Shown: positions 1-12,062 of the stretch, in pieces
Layout of the letters: each line of letters starts with the position of its first letter
Position numbering within the stretch: the stretch's first letter is position 1
NCBI RefSeq assembly: GCF_036785885.1
Contig: NC_092330.1
Coordinates: 3,134,525 to 3,198,524, forward strand
Direction of reading: 5' to 3'
DNA length: 64,000 bases
From: Coffea arabica
Lineage: Eukaryota; Streptophyta; Magnoliopsida; Gentianales; Rubiaceae
Program-made: the position numbers and the translations under genes
Notes under the pieces: generated by a model
What the model was told of the DNA's origin: nothing
What the model saw: only the letters and a program-made list of their open reading frames with translations
The model's database searches: none

Positions 1-840
1 AGAATGGCGAATGGAGGATGAGGGAAAAGAAGGTGAGAGGAGGAGCGAGGAAGAGAGTGGTAGCGATAGAGGAAATAGGAGAAGAGGAGTGGATGTGGTG
101 GTGTGTGGTAGGCGCTTCATGATAGGTACAAGAAGAAAGAGGTAGTGGGTTTATTTTATTCTTTTTTTATTGTTTTGATTAGGTATATTTGAAATTGTGT
201 GTATTTAGGGTATTTTGGGGTATTTTTAGAGTGTTTTACTATACACTCCAAAAACAAAAATTAATTTGTGGAGAACGCACTACTCCAAGCAAAACTTGCA
301 TTTTGGCCTACTAAATCTTAATTTTTTTCAATTACGAAAATGAAAAAAGGAAAATAAAAAATATTTGGTATAAAAACCAATATTTGTAATAATAATGATT
401 TGATATTTTAATGATTGCAAATCTTCAATGGTATTTTCTATTTCTTATTTATCTATTTTTTATTTTCCTTTCTTCTCTTTTTGTATTTGAAAAAGAAGTA
501 GTAATCAAAGGTTAAATTTATCAATTTATTATTTTGTCTTTGACTTTTTAGTATTGACTGATAGTTTTAATAGAAACCAATAGTATATATTTTTACCGAA
601 ACTGTGACTGACTTATGTATAGGTTTTTAAATTATAGAAGTGTTATTTAGTACGGTAACAAACCACAAGAATATAAAAGCCCAATAATTAATCGCCACTC
701 CATGACGCTCAATACCTCTCCATGCTAGCTATAAGTTTGACTATGTCCTCTTTAACCCCTTCCCCCAATCTTTTTCGGACTATGCATGGGAGTTGCTGGC
801 ATATGCTGGAAGATTTGGACATGGGAATTTCATGGGGTAA
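1..840. other. Gene-free left edge, probable repeat remnants
   Basis: I see no supportable gene. The first 160 bases are purine-rich on this strand. Bases about 180-330 contain phrases (gtattttggggtatttttag, then actatacactcc) that resemble the ends of plant MITEs, but no matching second terminus is visible. The rest is AT-rich intergenic DNA. Confidence 0.4.
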
Positions 841-1061
841 AATATAGAAAAGTTCCTTGAGGTTAAGCGAACATATGTATGTCCCATATAATTTTAAAAC
901 ATACATTCCTATATTTTGTAGTTTGAACTAATTTAAAAAAGTGACAAAAATTGTTTGAATTAATTGGTTTGAAATACACGCGCATCTTTTGAGAGTATTT
1001 ATACTAGAAACAAACAAATTTTTAGTTAATATACCTATTATACATACTCTTAGAGTTATAA

Positions 1062-1885
1062 TATAGAAAATCCCCTTGTGATTAAGCAAATCTACCAAAA
1101 AAAAGGTCTCTTATTAATGAGGAGGGGCTCAAGACTGCTCAAACTTCTAGTGCTCAAGTCATGCAAATACCCAGTGGTCCAATTACAAGAGCGCGTGCTA
1201 GGAGAATTCAAGAATCACTTCAAGCTCTTGTGTGCACGATTCAAGAACGAGTTGGTGATGACTTGAGGACCATTGAAGGATTACATAATGGAGAAACTAC
1301 TCTATACACTTTCCTTCAAATGGAAGAACCAAGTGAAGACTAGTTCACCGAGTACTAGCTTGCTAATTAGGGTTTTAGTTTCCATTATTAGTTGTTTGTT
1401 AGCATTAATAATTTCGGTCAATTTTCACTTCACTTTGGCCGAATTTAGAGTCTTATTTTTAGTCAATTAGTTGTTAGACATCTTCACCCTTAATGAAGGG
1501 CAAGGTCGTCCATTGGACATTCTAGGGTTTGAGTCTTGTAAGGCTATATATAGCCTAGGTTTTCATTCATTAGAGGACAGCTTTCAGATTTTATAAAATA
1601 TACGTGAATTTATTCACTCTCTCTTGTCTCAAGAGAATTTCCTTTGAATACTTGAGAATTAATCTCAAGTTGTTCATCGAACTTATCAATCAAGTAGTCT
1701 CCTTGATTGTGGCGTTCTTCTATCTATACTTTTGGTTCACTAAATTTGTTAGTCGTGGGTTAAGGAATCTCCTTAGTTCGTGGCTCGTGATTCTAGAAGG
1801 GTCAAAGTTCCGCCAATCATCCCAACTTGGTGTTCGTCTAGATCCGTCTCACATCACTTATTGTTTCAAATCATACAATCCAGTA
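1062..1885 (+). mobile_element. Ty3/gypsy remnant: gag-pol tail plus LTR-like sequence
   Basis: Bases 1161-1343 read, in one frame, a peptide with the words GPITRARARRIQESLQALV and, near its end, LQMEEP. From memory of the family this is the C-terminal tail of plant Ty3/gypsy polyproteins downstream of integrase. It ends at a TAG at 1341-1343. The following ~540 bases look like LTR sequence, with a TATA-like ggctatatatagcc near 1541-1554 and a CT-rich leader. The rest of the element is missing. It is flanked at about 917-960 and 1887-1935 by similar AT-rich repeats (gtttgaactaat followed by ttgacaaaaat), which suggests it sits inside another repeat. The lineage is uncertain. Confidence 0.55.
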
Positions 1886-2246
1886 CCTTATGGTTTGAAC
1901 TAATATGAAAAATTGACAAAAATGATTTAAATTAACGAGTTTTAAAGTTGCTTGACATGGAAAATAATTTTTTAAATCAAATTTTTAGCTGATATATCTA
2001 TTAAAACCCTTGAAACTCATAAAATTTTAAAAAACAACTCAAAACTCCCAAATATAACTTACCTTATTTCTATACATAAAATAAATAAATAAAAATTTTC
2101 AAATAAAACTCACTTTATTTCTATACAAAAAGTAAATAAATAAAAACTTTTAAATACAACTTACCTTATTCATATGCACAAAATAAATAAATAAAAACAA
2201 CATGTAACCATAGAGGGTTTTTCCGTAGGTTGGCTTAACCACAGGG

Positions 2247-2251
<5 letters not shown>

Positions 2252-2281
<30 letters not shown>
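2252..2281. repeat. (TA)n microsatellite
   Basis: An uninterrupted run of about 15 TA units. Confidence 0.9.
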
Positions 2282-2284
<3 letters not shown>

Positions 2285-2822
2285 GGTAATTGTGTCACTT
2301 CGTTTGCCTCAGTTAGTTTTGACAATTTCCATTGCTGTTTTAAATTAATTCAAATAATAAGAGATCGAAATGTATGATTTGAAACTATAAGGGGCTTTTT
2401 CGTAGGTTAGTTTAACACAAGAGCCTTTTTTTGTATTTTACCCATGGAGATGATGTCCAATTGCGCTTGTTTCTAGAATATTGGAAGAGAAATCTGTATA
2501 TATTTTGGGTAACAAATCATAAAATGAGAAACATTTCGATGCATACGATTTGAAGCTGACATGAATATGGGATATATTGAATTTAGGCTTAGCGAGCACA
2601 TGGAATAATAAAAATTCTTGGAAATGGTGAACTTGTAGGACACAAATTAATTATACTTCAAAAATCAAACCCCCCAAATAGAAGACATGAAAAGATGGTC
2701 GTGGTTGATTATAATTGAGGTATTAATTTTTATCAATGAAATGCCATTCTACTGCTAAGTATGCTAATAGTTTGAGGCCATGAATGCAAACACACATAAA
2801 TCTGTGGTGCATAGCCCTGGTA

Positions 2823-2992
2823 ACACTCTTTGGATTGTCTTCTATTTCACTTTATTTACACACACTGATTTACTTACATAATCAACATATTTTTTAATTA
2901 CCTTTTTATCTCACATACATCACATCAAAAAAAGTACTACAATACTTTTTCACAAAATTATCTCAAATAATTTACAATCCAAACACACTCAA
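2823..2992 (-). mobile_element. Small MITE, 'TTTGGATTGT' inverted ends
   Basis: An AT-rich segment of about 170 bp whose ends are inverted copies of TTTGGATTGT (left ctctttggattgtctt, right ttacaatccaaacaca). The interior on the minus strand (tgatgtga...gtgagataaaaag...aattaaaaaatat) matches the interior of a second copy at about 15503-15664 on the plus strand. There is no coding capacity. Superfamily and target duplication are not clear. Confidence 0.55.
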
Positions 2993-3950
2993 TTCTATAT
3001 TTTTTTTTAAATATCCTTTGTAACACTTACTCTGAGATATACTCTTAAATATGCTGATTTTTGTCCCTTTTTTGGGTAATAGCATTAAAAGAGCCAATAA
3101 CGATCCTAATCAAACTCTAAACTATGTTTAGCTTCCTAACAATGGCTCATAAAGCACATAATCCAATTTATCTTTATGTTTTAAGCATCAAAGCCACCTC
3201 TATCCTTCACTAATAGGAGCAAGACTTTCTACTAATACTAAGTTCAAAGTAGCTGGAGGATTTTATGGTTTTTAAAATTCCTTTCCTTTTCTCTCTTCAA
3301 CTTTTCATGAGAAAAGAGGAAATCCTCACCCAAAAAAGAAAAAAAAAAGAATCAAGAAATAAAGAAGAAAGCAGAAAGTTAATAAACATGACAAATTTTC
3401 TTATTTTTTTGGATAACAATGTCGAGAATTCTCACTATTACCTACAAATCTTCTAAAATTATGAAACAGTAATGTGTATAATGTATAGGCTGTCAATTTG
3501 AAGCTTGTCAAGTATATACGTAGCACTTAAGTAGGAACGTTAAAACACTATAGGAACATGTTTCCTTAAGAGAAAGAAACAAGAAGACGGAGGAATTCCA
3601 TAAGACACTGTTCACTTCAAACAAAGAAAACAACAATTTAGGCTTACATCTTACTTACTTGCTGCAAAACCTACCAGCATTGTTGCTCATTGTAACCCAT
3701 TATGAAGGAAACTGACTATGACTATGACTATGAAATCCAATTCAGTTCGATTTTAGTGGTGGCCTTTGAGGTGATGTCAGGAAGCAAACTTGATTTTTGC
3801 TCCTCTTGTTTTTACTATGTCAAGAAGGCAAGTTATATTAAGTGAAAGCCATAGTGAAGAAGGAAGCTCCTCTTGATTTTTGCTCCTCTTGTTTTTACTA
3901 CATTTGCATCATGTTCCAAAGATTTTCCAGACGATATATATGTATGTATA
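2993..3950. other. Intergenic, no gene seen
   Basis: AT-rich with short ORFs only. A 29-base phrase beginning cttgatttttgctcctcttg is repeated at about 3790 and 3871, which indicates a small local duplication. Confidence 0.5.
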
Positions 3951-3962
3951 TATATATATATA

Positions 3963-4136
3963 TTGGTATAACCCACAGGTATCCCCATCCGTTTTACGGT
4001 CTGCGACTAATCTTGTTCGAATCGAGTCGGGCCCTTGTAGGGGAAACTCTTCCAACATTATTTTTTCCATTTCCATAGATTTCGAACTGGAAATCTCATG
4101 GTTAAGAGATGTAAGCCCCTTCCACTTGCACCAATG
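3963..4136 (-). mobile_element. tRNA-derived SINE (minus strand)
   Basis: Read on the minus strand, the segment begins with a pol III A-box-like TGGTGCAAGTGG (4122-4133), followed about 35 nt later by a B-box-like CAGTTCGAAAT (4080-4090). A tRNA-unrelated body follows (GTTTCCCCTACAAGGGCCC, then GTCGCAGACC), ending near a (TA)n tract at about 3943-3962 that may be its 3' tail. The order and spacing of the boxes fit a tRNA-derived SINE. I do not see a clean target duplication. Confidence 0.6.
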
Positions 4137-4876
4137 ATATGATACTATGCTGGAATTGATATTTATATAAAATACATTTGAGGTAGGGTACCCCCACTCG
4201 TTATGACTAATAATCCATACATCATGTGCTATCCATATCTAGAAAAGCATACAAGATCTAATATTGGTGATATATACTAATACAATCAAGATGACAAGGT
4301 CAAAACGCATGCCACTATAATGTTACCTTTTTTATTTTTTGTTCAAGTTGTGAAACTCTAGTAGAAATGAAATTATGTTGTTGCTAATAGGGAAGACTAG
4401 ACAAGTACATCATAACCACAGAGTACTCATCACTGAAGATTCAAATCACTAAACAATTAAGCTTCGAATCAGTAAAGTTGTATATTTCTTTATCCGTCCA
4501 AGATAAGTTTGAAAATGTGAATGCTACTTAACCAAAAGAAGAGAGAGACTCTCTGATTAGGAAAAGGAAAAGAGGTTGCATAAAAGCAGAGAAAGAGGTA
4601 CCTTACTAACATCAATGATCAACAAATAGACGTGTGAAATTTTGGGAATATACAAGCTTTCAATGCCGCTTACTTGGGCTCAAATATATCATCAATCTGC
4701 TCTAACATAAAACTTAGCATCGTAAAAAGCACAAGCAGCTTTCAAGAAAACTAATCTGCAGTAGGGTAGTTTATCAATGCTAATGTTTTGTATGGGAGCT
4801 TATTATACCCCTCGTCAGTATCTAGTAGCACAAACAAGAATGCATGCTACGAATAGAACTAATGTCATGAAACAAA
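4137..4876. other. Intergenic, no gene seen
   Basis: AT-rich DNA with only short random ORFs. I see no recognisable repeat ends. Confidence 0.4.
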
Positions 4877-4878
4877 TA

Positions 4879-5271
4879 CTCCCTCTGTATCATTTTGATA
4901 GTCCGTTTTTCTTTTTCGTCTATTCCAAATTGTAGTCCACTTTCCAATTAAAGAACGTAGTTATCTTTTAATTTCTCTAAAATATCGTTATTCAATGTAG
5001 GTTATTATCACTATAAACTACCTTATAGATTGTTATTGAATAGAACCTACCCCATGTAAAATGAGGATTGACTCTTTCTTAACTATCAATTCAAATTCCC
5101 ATAAACCATCAATTCAAGTTTCTATGAATAATTAATATAAAGTTGTACTCTATTTAATGTAAAAGTATTTTAGAAAAATAGCAATCTAAATTTATTTTTC
5201 CAACAAAGTTAACTATTTTTTTTTAAACTGTATGAAAAAAAACTAGAACTATCAAAATGGAATAGAGAGAG
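4879..5271. mobile_element. Stowaway-like MITE (Tc1/mariner type)
   Basis: The ends are inverted repeats: left CTCCCTCTGTATCATTTTGA and, on the opposite strand from the right end, CTCTCTCTATTCCATTTTGA, both continuing with TAGT. The left end fits the Stowaway consensus (CTCCCTCYGTNCC-like). A TA dinucleotide flanks each side (4877-4878 and 5272-5273), the expected mariner-type target duplication. It is 393 bp long, AT-rich and non-coding. Confidence 0.8.
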
Positions 5272-5273
5272 TA

Positions 5274-7374
5274 CTATTCAAGGAAAAGCTGACACAACCA
5301 ATGCATGCCAATTCAATTCATCTACGGTGTAACGTGTATGTTTGTGCACTGCTGCTGAAGAGTAGCATTTATGAACCTAAATGTTACTCTACACATCTTC
5401 CAAGCATCCAGCTTGACCAACTCTAATTAGTGTGGCACCTTTGCATGCCACTTTTACCCTTCATAAATTGAAAAGGAAAATGTCAACAAGAAAATAGATG
5501 AAGGCTTATGCCTTTGTTCATTTCCAAATATACCACAAATGAATTTCATTGAACTGCACAAATACTTTTCAATATAGGAACATTCACAACCATTTAACTT
5601 CCATTTCGACATGAAACATAAGTTCAAGCAAGAAAAGCTTTTCACAAACTCATCCCTCATCTTCCATAGGAAGTTCACTATCTAATTACACGACCTGCAG
5701 TCTAACAATCTCCTGAAACACCCAATAAACATCCACAAATTTTAAGATTAAAGCACATTTTTCATATGAATCCAAGTAATTGAAGCTTAAATCTCTTAAA
5801 GTAACTGCTACAAGATCAAATATTGCCTTTAATGAGTGAAATGAACACTATAATCTACCAGATCAAATCTCCACAATTTAAAAGAAAAAAGAATTCTGTT
5901 GAAAAAGGAAGATCATTCTTCTCGCATTCCATAACTATAAACATCTGCAAAATCATGAGCAGTATGAAGGCCAATTATAAGATATTTACTAGAAAAAGCT
6001 GTCTGCAAGCGAAAAGAACTCTTATAATGAAATAGAAAAAACAATTATATATCAGTTGAAGTAAGCCTACAAAATACTTTTACCATTGAAGAACTTGATG
6101 ATCAGAGAAAACTGAGTCTGGCACAGACTTAGACAATAGCCTATGGATCCAAATCCAGTTCTAATTCTGAGAAAGCCTGTGGATTTATGCCAATTATTGC
6201 CTCTAACTGAAAACCCATTAGGACTGTTATCCCTACTGCTGCCACTACTGCTGAAACTATTACTACTGTCTTTTCTTACGAAATTAAATAGAAACTGGAA
6301 TGAGCTTAGTGTATTTACAACTACATCCCTTCCCCTATTGAAAGCTACGGTAAAGGCCAACAAAAATAAGGCCAGGCCCAATCAGAAATCAGAGAAACAT
6401 CGAGCTACAGGGAAATTGATGTCCAAAGTACCATTAAAGAATAAAAGAATTTCATTTATAATCTGTAGAGATGTACATCTATTTCGTTTTTTCTATTGGT
6501 CTGGAAAGAATTCTATTTTTTTAAAAGTAATAGCATACAACTATTGAGATTGTACACAAAAACTACTATTATAAGTTGGAGTAATTTCACATTGACACCA
6601 CTCCATCATGGCAAACCTTCCTTAGTTGATTATACAAACTATTGCCTATGGTTGCATCTTTGACATTTTAATTAATTGACTGAGAATTCTAGCATCTAGC
6701 AAGTCATTCCTTCCCCTTATGAGCAACTTCATTAGGCTGTTGTCCATAGATAGGTTGCGGAGTGAACTTTTGTCTTAGGTCCTTGATAATGCAAACAACT
6801 ACCTTGGCCTTACTTTGTGCTTTCTCACCAGACACCATCTGTATTTCTATTCTAATTGAGCTTCCCCAAAGGACGAGCCCTGTCAGCTATTTTTGCCTAG
6901 ATTGCACAGAGAATCTCCTCGGAAGCAACCTCTTCTTGCATCATCAGCCTTGGTGGTTTAAGTGCATAGTTAGTTCCTATTTCCAGCAAACAAGTTCATC
7001 ACTTTCTAAATAGAGAAAATAAAAGCAATCTCCATTAAAATAGAGGACATATCACTTGCCTAGTAATGGGGTCAGCCTCACTTGTCTACTCACGCATTAA
7101 ATCAATAAGCACCTACTAGCTTTACAGAACAAAGTAACTTCAAGTGTACATGACAAAAGGTTCGAATGATAAAGCCATAGGACAAGAAACATAAATGTAG
7201 AATACCATACATGAGGTGTTCCAAGGTAACTATCAATATGGTATGGTTGAGAATTTTAGAGCAATTTTGGAATTGCAAAAACAATATGTTAAAAGAAGAT
7301 CAGAAATTAAACCGGAGGACAAAGAAAGAGATCAAACTTAATTCGGGATGAGAAACTGAAAAACACAAACCTTA
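5274..7374. other. Long stretch without a supported gene
   Basis: Several ORFs of 60-130 codons occur on both strands (for example 6067-6381 minus and 6143-6547 plus), but none shows a recognisable domain. The stretch lies downstream of the broken IDM1-like fragment, where its later exons (second zinc finger, acetyltransferase domain) should be. I could not find them. Confidence 0.4.
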
Positions 7375-7950
7375 ATATACAAGCATTCATGATGAAATGC
7401 AAATGGACAATTGTCACAGCAGATTAAGTTACCATCATTACCATAGCATCCACAATAATCATCTCCATCATCTACATCTTTTTTTTTATCCTTGACACAG
7501 GCATCTTTCTTGACCAAGCCTCAAGCTGACACAAAGCAAATGACATTCCCGATTCCATGAAATGATTTAAGCAAGCACGGTTAACCCTGAAACGAGCATG
7601 TCTCTTAAACTCAAAGAGTGAAAACACCTTTATTGCAGCACTTGCAAAATATTCCACCCAAAGTTATAACACCTTCTTTTACCACAATATTAGTATTCCG
7701 AACACAAAACTGGATCACATCACCAAGGGAAATGCATCCTGAACGAAGTAACCAGGACAGCACTGTTCTTTGTCCACCACCCCTTCCAAGACTCTGAAGA
7801 GGCAAATTGCAACTATCCATTTGGTTCTTTCGCTTACTTGGATGTTCCGATCTATGGATTGACCTTTTGTAGGTAGACATAAATCTTTTGCATTTCAAAA
7901 TTGCAGAAACCAAAAGATCGTCATCCTTGAACTCACATGTCAACAATTTT
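7375..7950 (-). pseudogene. IDM1-like PHD-finger acyltransferase gene fragment
   Basis: The minus strand encodes consecutive pieces of a protein resembling plant IDM1-type (INCREASED DNA METHYLATION 1-like) histone acetyltransferases. In order: FKDDDLLVSAIL, a basic linker, RTVLSWLLRSG, a CKCC motif, then FEFKRHA, LNHFMESG and FALCQLEAWS (the Tify/TPL-binding-like region), then the start of a PHD finger ending CCDNC...FHHEC. The frame changes twice. A 1-nt insertion in a GG pair near 7630 breaks the CKCC-FEFKRH segment, and the PHD part is in another frame after an A-run near 7475-7487. The second PHD cysteine appears replaced by tyrosine. After ...CLYIK comes a plausible splice donor (AAG followed by GTTTGT, near 7370), but no later exons are found. 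Upstream it ends at the hAT-like element starting about 7958. I infer a truncated pseudogene; some frameshifts could be sequencing error. Confidence 0.7.
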
Positions 7951-7957
7951 CCTGGTC

Positions 7958-9338
7958 CACTTTGCTCGAGAATAGTTCGCGAGCAGCTCGTTCAAATGAT
8001 CGGCTCATCGAGCTCGAGTCGATCTCGAACTATTCGAATATTTCAACAAATCGAATTCGAGCCTAAAAATGTTATGCTCGATAAGTTCGCGAGCTTTTCG
8101 AGCTTAAGGTATATTTAGATATATATAATTTCATATTTATAAAATTACTCAGATATATCTAGTTGTAAGCTTAATTACATGTTTTACCTATTAAAATTCA
8201 AAATATAATAGGGGTATTCTTGTCTTTCCAGATAATTCTAAAAAAAAATTCACATATTAGAGTCTAATACTCTAATTAGGTCAAGCAGCTTCACTTCAAT
8301 CTTGTCCGCCGCTTCTTTCTTTCAACGAATCGAGAGCATTATGCCGCCGCTTCAATCTTGTCCGCAGCTTCACCTTATCTTAGTCCCTATTCCTTAATCC
8401 CCATCCCTCACCTCAATCCCTAATTCCAATTCCAAATCAAACCCATTTGAGTTGCTAACTCCAGCCGTTTCATTTTGCCATTTCATTTCGATTGGAAGTG
8501 GATTGTGCAGCAGGTGCAGCCGGCGAGCGGAAGCTTGGATCTTGGAAGCAGGTGCAGGCGTGCAGCAGCTTGAATTGTCTTCCTATGACCGTTTCTATCT
8601 TCAGAGAAAAAGCACAAAGATTCCGAGTGGCTAGTGGCTAAAGTAGAAACAGGAGGAAAAGAGGAAAAGTTTTCCCACCAAGGATCTTTGCTGGTTGACA
8701 GTGAACTCTTTTGTTCTATAACTCGTTTGCCTCCTCTCCCCTCCCTCAGGCCTTCATCTCTCTTTTCCTCCACTATTCAACATATATCCACATTGATTCC
8801 ACCACCAAAGAGAGTCTTCGTACACCGTTCACAATAGACTAGTTTACTAGTAGTAAGTATTATCTTCACATTTTTTTAACCATGTTTTGTTTTTGTTGAA
8901 AACCCAATGCAGCTTAATGGTCAAGGAGCATCTTTCCTCATTTTGGAATCAATAATATGTTTTCTCAATCATATGGATGAGTTTGGATTTTGAAATTTTT
9001 GATTTTGTAGATTTCTGTGGGAATGCTTGAATTTTCGAATGCAAATGGCAGATAAAAAGACTGAATGAAAGAGCAAATTCTGCTTACTAAGAATAGCAGA
9101 TTGTTTGGTTCACCTTAGGCATTTATAAACGAGCACAGTATTTAATCGAGTTCGAATTCAAGCTCGAACACATATTCGAGCACGAGCTAGAGCCTCACGA
9201 TTTTCCTACGAATTGAATTCGAGCATGCGACATTGATATTCATCGATCTTGAGCTCGATCTCGAGCTTTAGACACTTCGTCAAACTCGAACTCGATCAGC
9301 CTACTATTCGAGCTCGATTCGATTCATTGACACCCCTA
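7958..9338. mobile_element. hAT-like element with CGAGCTCG subterminal arrays
   Basis: The right end, read inward on the minus strand, starts TAGGGGTGTCAATGAATCGA. Both flanks (about 7958-8110 and 9125-9338) are packed with short words such as TCGAGCTCG, TTCGAG and GAGCTCGA in both orientations. This is typical of plant non-autonomous hAT elements that begin TAGGGGTGTCA. The left terminus is not intact. The middle (8280-8840) is much more GC-rich and pyrimidine-patterned than its surroundings and looks like a captured 5' exon/leader, followed by an intron-like AT-rich part. I cannot name the source gene. The element lies against the broken IDM1-like fragment. Confidence 0.55.
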
Positions 9339-9896
9339 ATAGCTTGAATATTTTTTCCTATGGTATATATGGTGCATGAATTGTAATTTTTGGATGTTTA
9401 CTAAAACTTAAAGAACAGGAAAAATGATATATATTAATTGTTGCATAAGGGAGGGGAATGCAAGGGTGTGAAGCTGAAAGAGATTGTATAAGTTGGGATT
9501 GGGAAGGGTTTGACGTGGTTATGTATAGTTATTGTATTTCTTTCAAAATTTGGTGTATGCACAGAAACCAATTTTATTTGTATAATAAAATGATGTACTT
9601 GAATAAAATTTAGGGAGAATTGGAGTTTTGGTCTCCAATTTATAATTCATGCACGAAACTAGTCCCCAATCTATTTCTAAAAATAAATGTGGCCCCCAAT
9701 CTATGCAATTTTGTTTGAAAGTGGACAATTGACATGTTTTCTTCAATTTTACCGAAAACAGGTCACATGAGAGTACGTGCAGGAACTTAAAATCCCATTT
9801 TCAATTTTTTAAATGTAGAAACACGTAAAAAATTATTTCAGGCTTTTTGGTTCCCCCTCCCAATTTTTTACGAATCTAAGCCATTTTGAGAATTTA
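9339..9896. other. Intergenic, repeat-like
   Basis: No gene is visible. The phrase ggtctccaatttataattc and later ccccaatctatttctaaaa, ccccaatctatgcaatttt form a short degenerate repeat at about 9630-9720. Confidence 0.35.
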
Positions 9897-9914
9897 CTAT
9901 TGAAAAGTTAGCTA

Positions 9915-10223
9915 ATGCAATTTTTCATCATTTTGTTGAGGGGTAAAGATAGGTTAGATGAATTAACCTTTCACTTTAGTAGAATTCAAAACCAATTGCA
10001 TGATTTGTGTGAAGTTATTTCTTCTAATGATATGCAAAATGACCCTAGTATGAATGGTAGGGATGTTGTATGTGAAAATGGATTGCATTTTGATGAAAAT
10101 GATGCATCTAATGTATGTTTCAATGAGAAAGTGTCTATTTCACAAGATAATATCCTTGGAACTAATGATGAACCTCAAGAGATGAACATTAATGATTCAT
10201 ATTTAACCCCTCTTGAGGAGTGA
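9915..10223 (+). CDS. Unrecognised 102-codon ORF in the Athila-type remnant
   Basis: The peptide is acidic and Asn/Asp-rich in its second half, ends with LTPLEE, and has no motif I can assign. It lies where the end of pol would be expected in the related element, but it does not resemble integrase. It may be degenerate retrotransposon sequence or chance. Low confidence that it is a real gene. Confidence 0.2.
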   Translation: MQFFIILLRGKDRLDELTFHFSRIQNQLHDLCEVISSNDMQNDPSMNGRDVVCENGLHFDENDASNVCFNEKVSISQDNILGTNDEPQEMNINDSYLTPLEE

Positions 10224-11253
10224 ACATTCCTTTGGTGAGTACTCAAATGATACACATTCAACGTAATATCTATGAATCACTTGAGATGGGCAAACCACTT
10301 CTATCTCTCTTATCATTAGAGCATATGGCTTTTGTTATCAATCCATTTTTTTGTTGATCCACCATATCGTAAAATGGTAGATTACTCATTAACAAAACAT
10401 CCTTGAAAAATAAGGTTATATAGTCAAGCTACTGACTATAAAGAAGTTCTTGTTGGAAGGCAACCCAACGATTTCCTGTTTTTAGTAGGTTTTAGTTGTT
10501 TGATTAGTGTTTTTTGTATGTTTTTGTAGGTTGCAACAACAAGGGTTCATACAAATCATCTCAAATGTAAAAGTGTCTATATTGAGGCAAAAAGGAAGTT
10601 TTCATATTGATTTGATGCATTTCATGCATTTAAAGTGTTTCATGTTAGAGTTATATTAATGCATGATCTTGTGTTTTCAAGTGTATTTTATTGAGAAAAA
10701 TGCATTTTCTAGGTTAAAACTTGATTTCATACATGGAACATAAAAATAGTTGAAAACCTGGTGAGTGTGGAAACATGGCCAAGTAGAAAACTAGAGGAAA
10801 ATTGCATATCAAATTTCCTGCAGCAAATCTGGCCAGGGAATTTGGCCAAGTTCTAGCCGGATTTCTGGTCGGATTAGCAGGGGAGTAGAAAAAATTTGTT
10901 TTTTGAGCCTCTGGACCGAATTCTGGAGGGTCTTTGATTTTAAGAGGAATCTGTTCATGGATTCCTCATTCTTCCCTTCTTTCTCCCTCAACCCCACACA
11001 CATACTCACATCTAAAACACACACTACTCACCAAAATTCCTCTTTTCATCATCAAATCTTCAAACTAATTTCACCAAAACACTCCTCTTATCCTCTAGAG
11101 AAGATTTCATAGCTTAACTTAAAAAATAAGCTTTAATTTGGATTCTAGCTTCACAAGACAAGAGTTTCAATTTTTCTGAACCCTTCATTTGAGGCCAAAA
11201 TGGAGTGAGATTTTAGTAATTTGCATCCCTAGTCATCAATCAATAAGTTTGAG

Positions 11254-12062
11254 GTAACAAATCTTTACTAAACTTTGTCTTTTGATTATTGCCATTTGTA
11301 AATATTTCCTATTTTTTGGCACTTTTAATTTTCTTGTATTTATGAAGTTTGGTAATTTTTTTATTATACTTGTTCATGTTGTTGATGATTATTGATGATG
11401 AATAAATCATGAGTTGTGAATATTTTGTGAAGATTGGTGAATTTTAGCTAAATATTTGCTTAATTTGGATTGGTAAAAAAGTTGCATATTAAATGGCTAA
11501 TGTAGCATTTTAGTTAGTTTTGTGGGAGTTTATGATATTCATTTGAGTAGTCTAAATTATCTAAATATATGAGAATATATATTGGTTGAATTATTAAGTA
11601 ATTCTAGAAGTTGAGGTGAATTGAAAATGGCCTTAATGGACAAAATTCATAAATGCACTTATGATCTTTGTAGGTCAATGGTTTTTACCATTTCATGAAT
11701 TCTAAAAAAGGTCATTTATATTTTGATTTGGTGTGTTTGCATCCATTTAGAGAGTACTTTTGTATTTGAGAGAATTTGATCATTGACAACAAAATGTATA
11801 AATGGAACTTACTTTGTTTATGATTATGAGCATATTTTGTGAAATTTGCTTAACTTTGCTTTGGATTCTCATGGATATACTTGTTTTGCGAAGTTAGCTA
11901 ATTTCATATTTTTATTATCTTTGAACATTGTGTTGATTTACATACTTGATCTCTTTCTCTTTTTCCCTTGATTTGCATGTTTACTTTTAAGAAGTTATTT
12001 TATTTTGATTTTTCCATTTGAAATGGTGCATTAATTGAACTCTTCTTTCTTTGTCAAATAAG
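11254..12062 (+). other. Putative intron ahead of a deleted env-like gene
   Basis: The donor TTTGAG/GTAACA and the acceptor (pyrimidine-rich, then aaataag) match the layout of the intron before the env-like gene in the complete Athila (27946-28685). Behind the acceptor the ATG at 12079 opens only nine codons, so the env-like gene is missing here. Splicing itself is inferred. Confidence 0.45.

Larger units (their letters stand above)
841..2415. repeat. Dispersed 'gggg..ttcgtaggtta..taac' repeat fragments
   Basis: Related phrases recur near 841-876, 1060-1092, 2207-2240 and 2380-2412: a short 'cc(tt)gagg' or 'gggttttttcg' core followed by gtaggtt and an ending like cttaaccac. Similar degenerate versions occur at about 21175-21210 and 21985-22050. 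They look like termini of a MITE or hAT-type family, but I cannot pair them into complete elements. Confidence 0.35.

Noticed and set aside
6067..6547. Overlapping 104- and 134-codon ORFs on opposite strands
   Set aside because: No recognised domain, low complexity (Ser/Asn or Leu runs), no splice or promoter context that decides for either.
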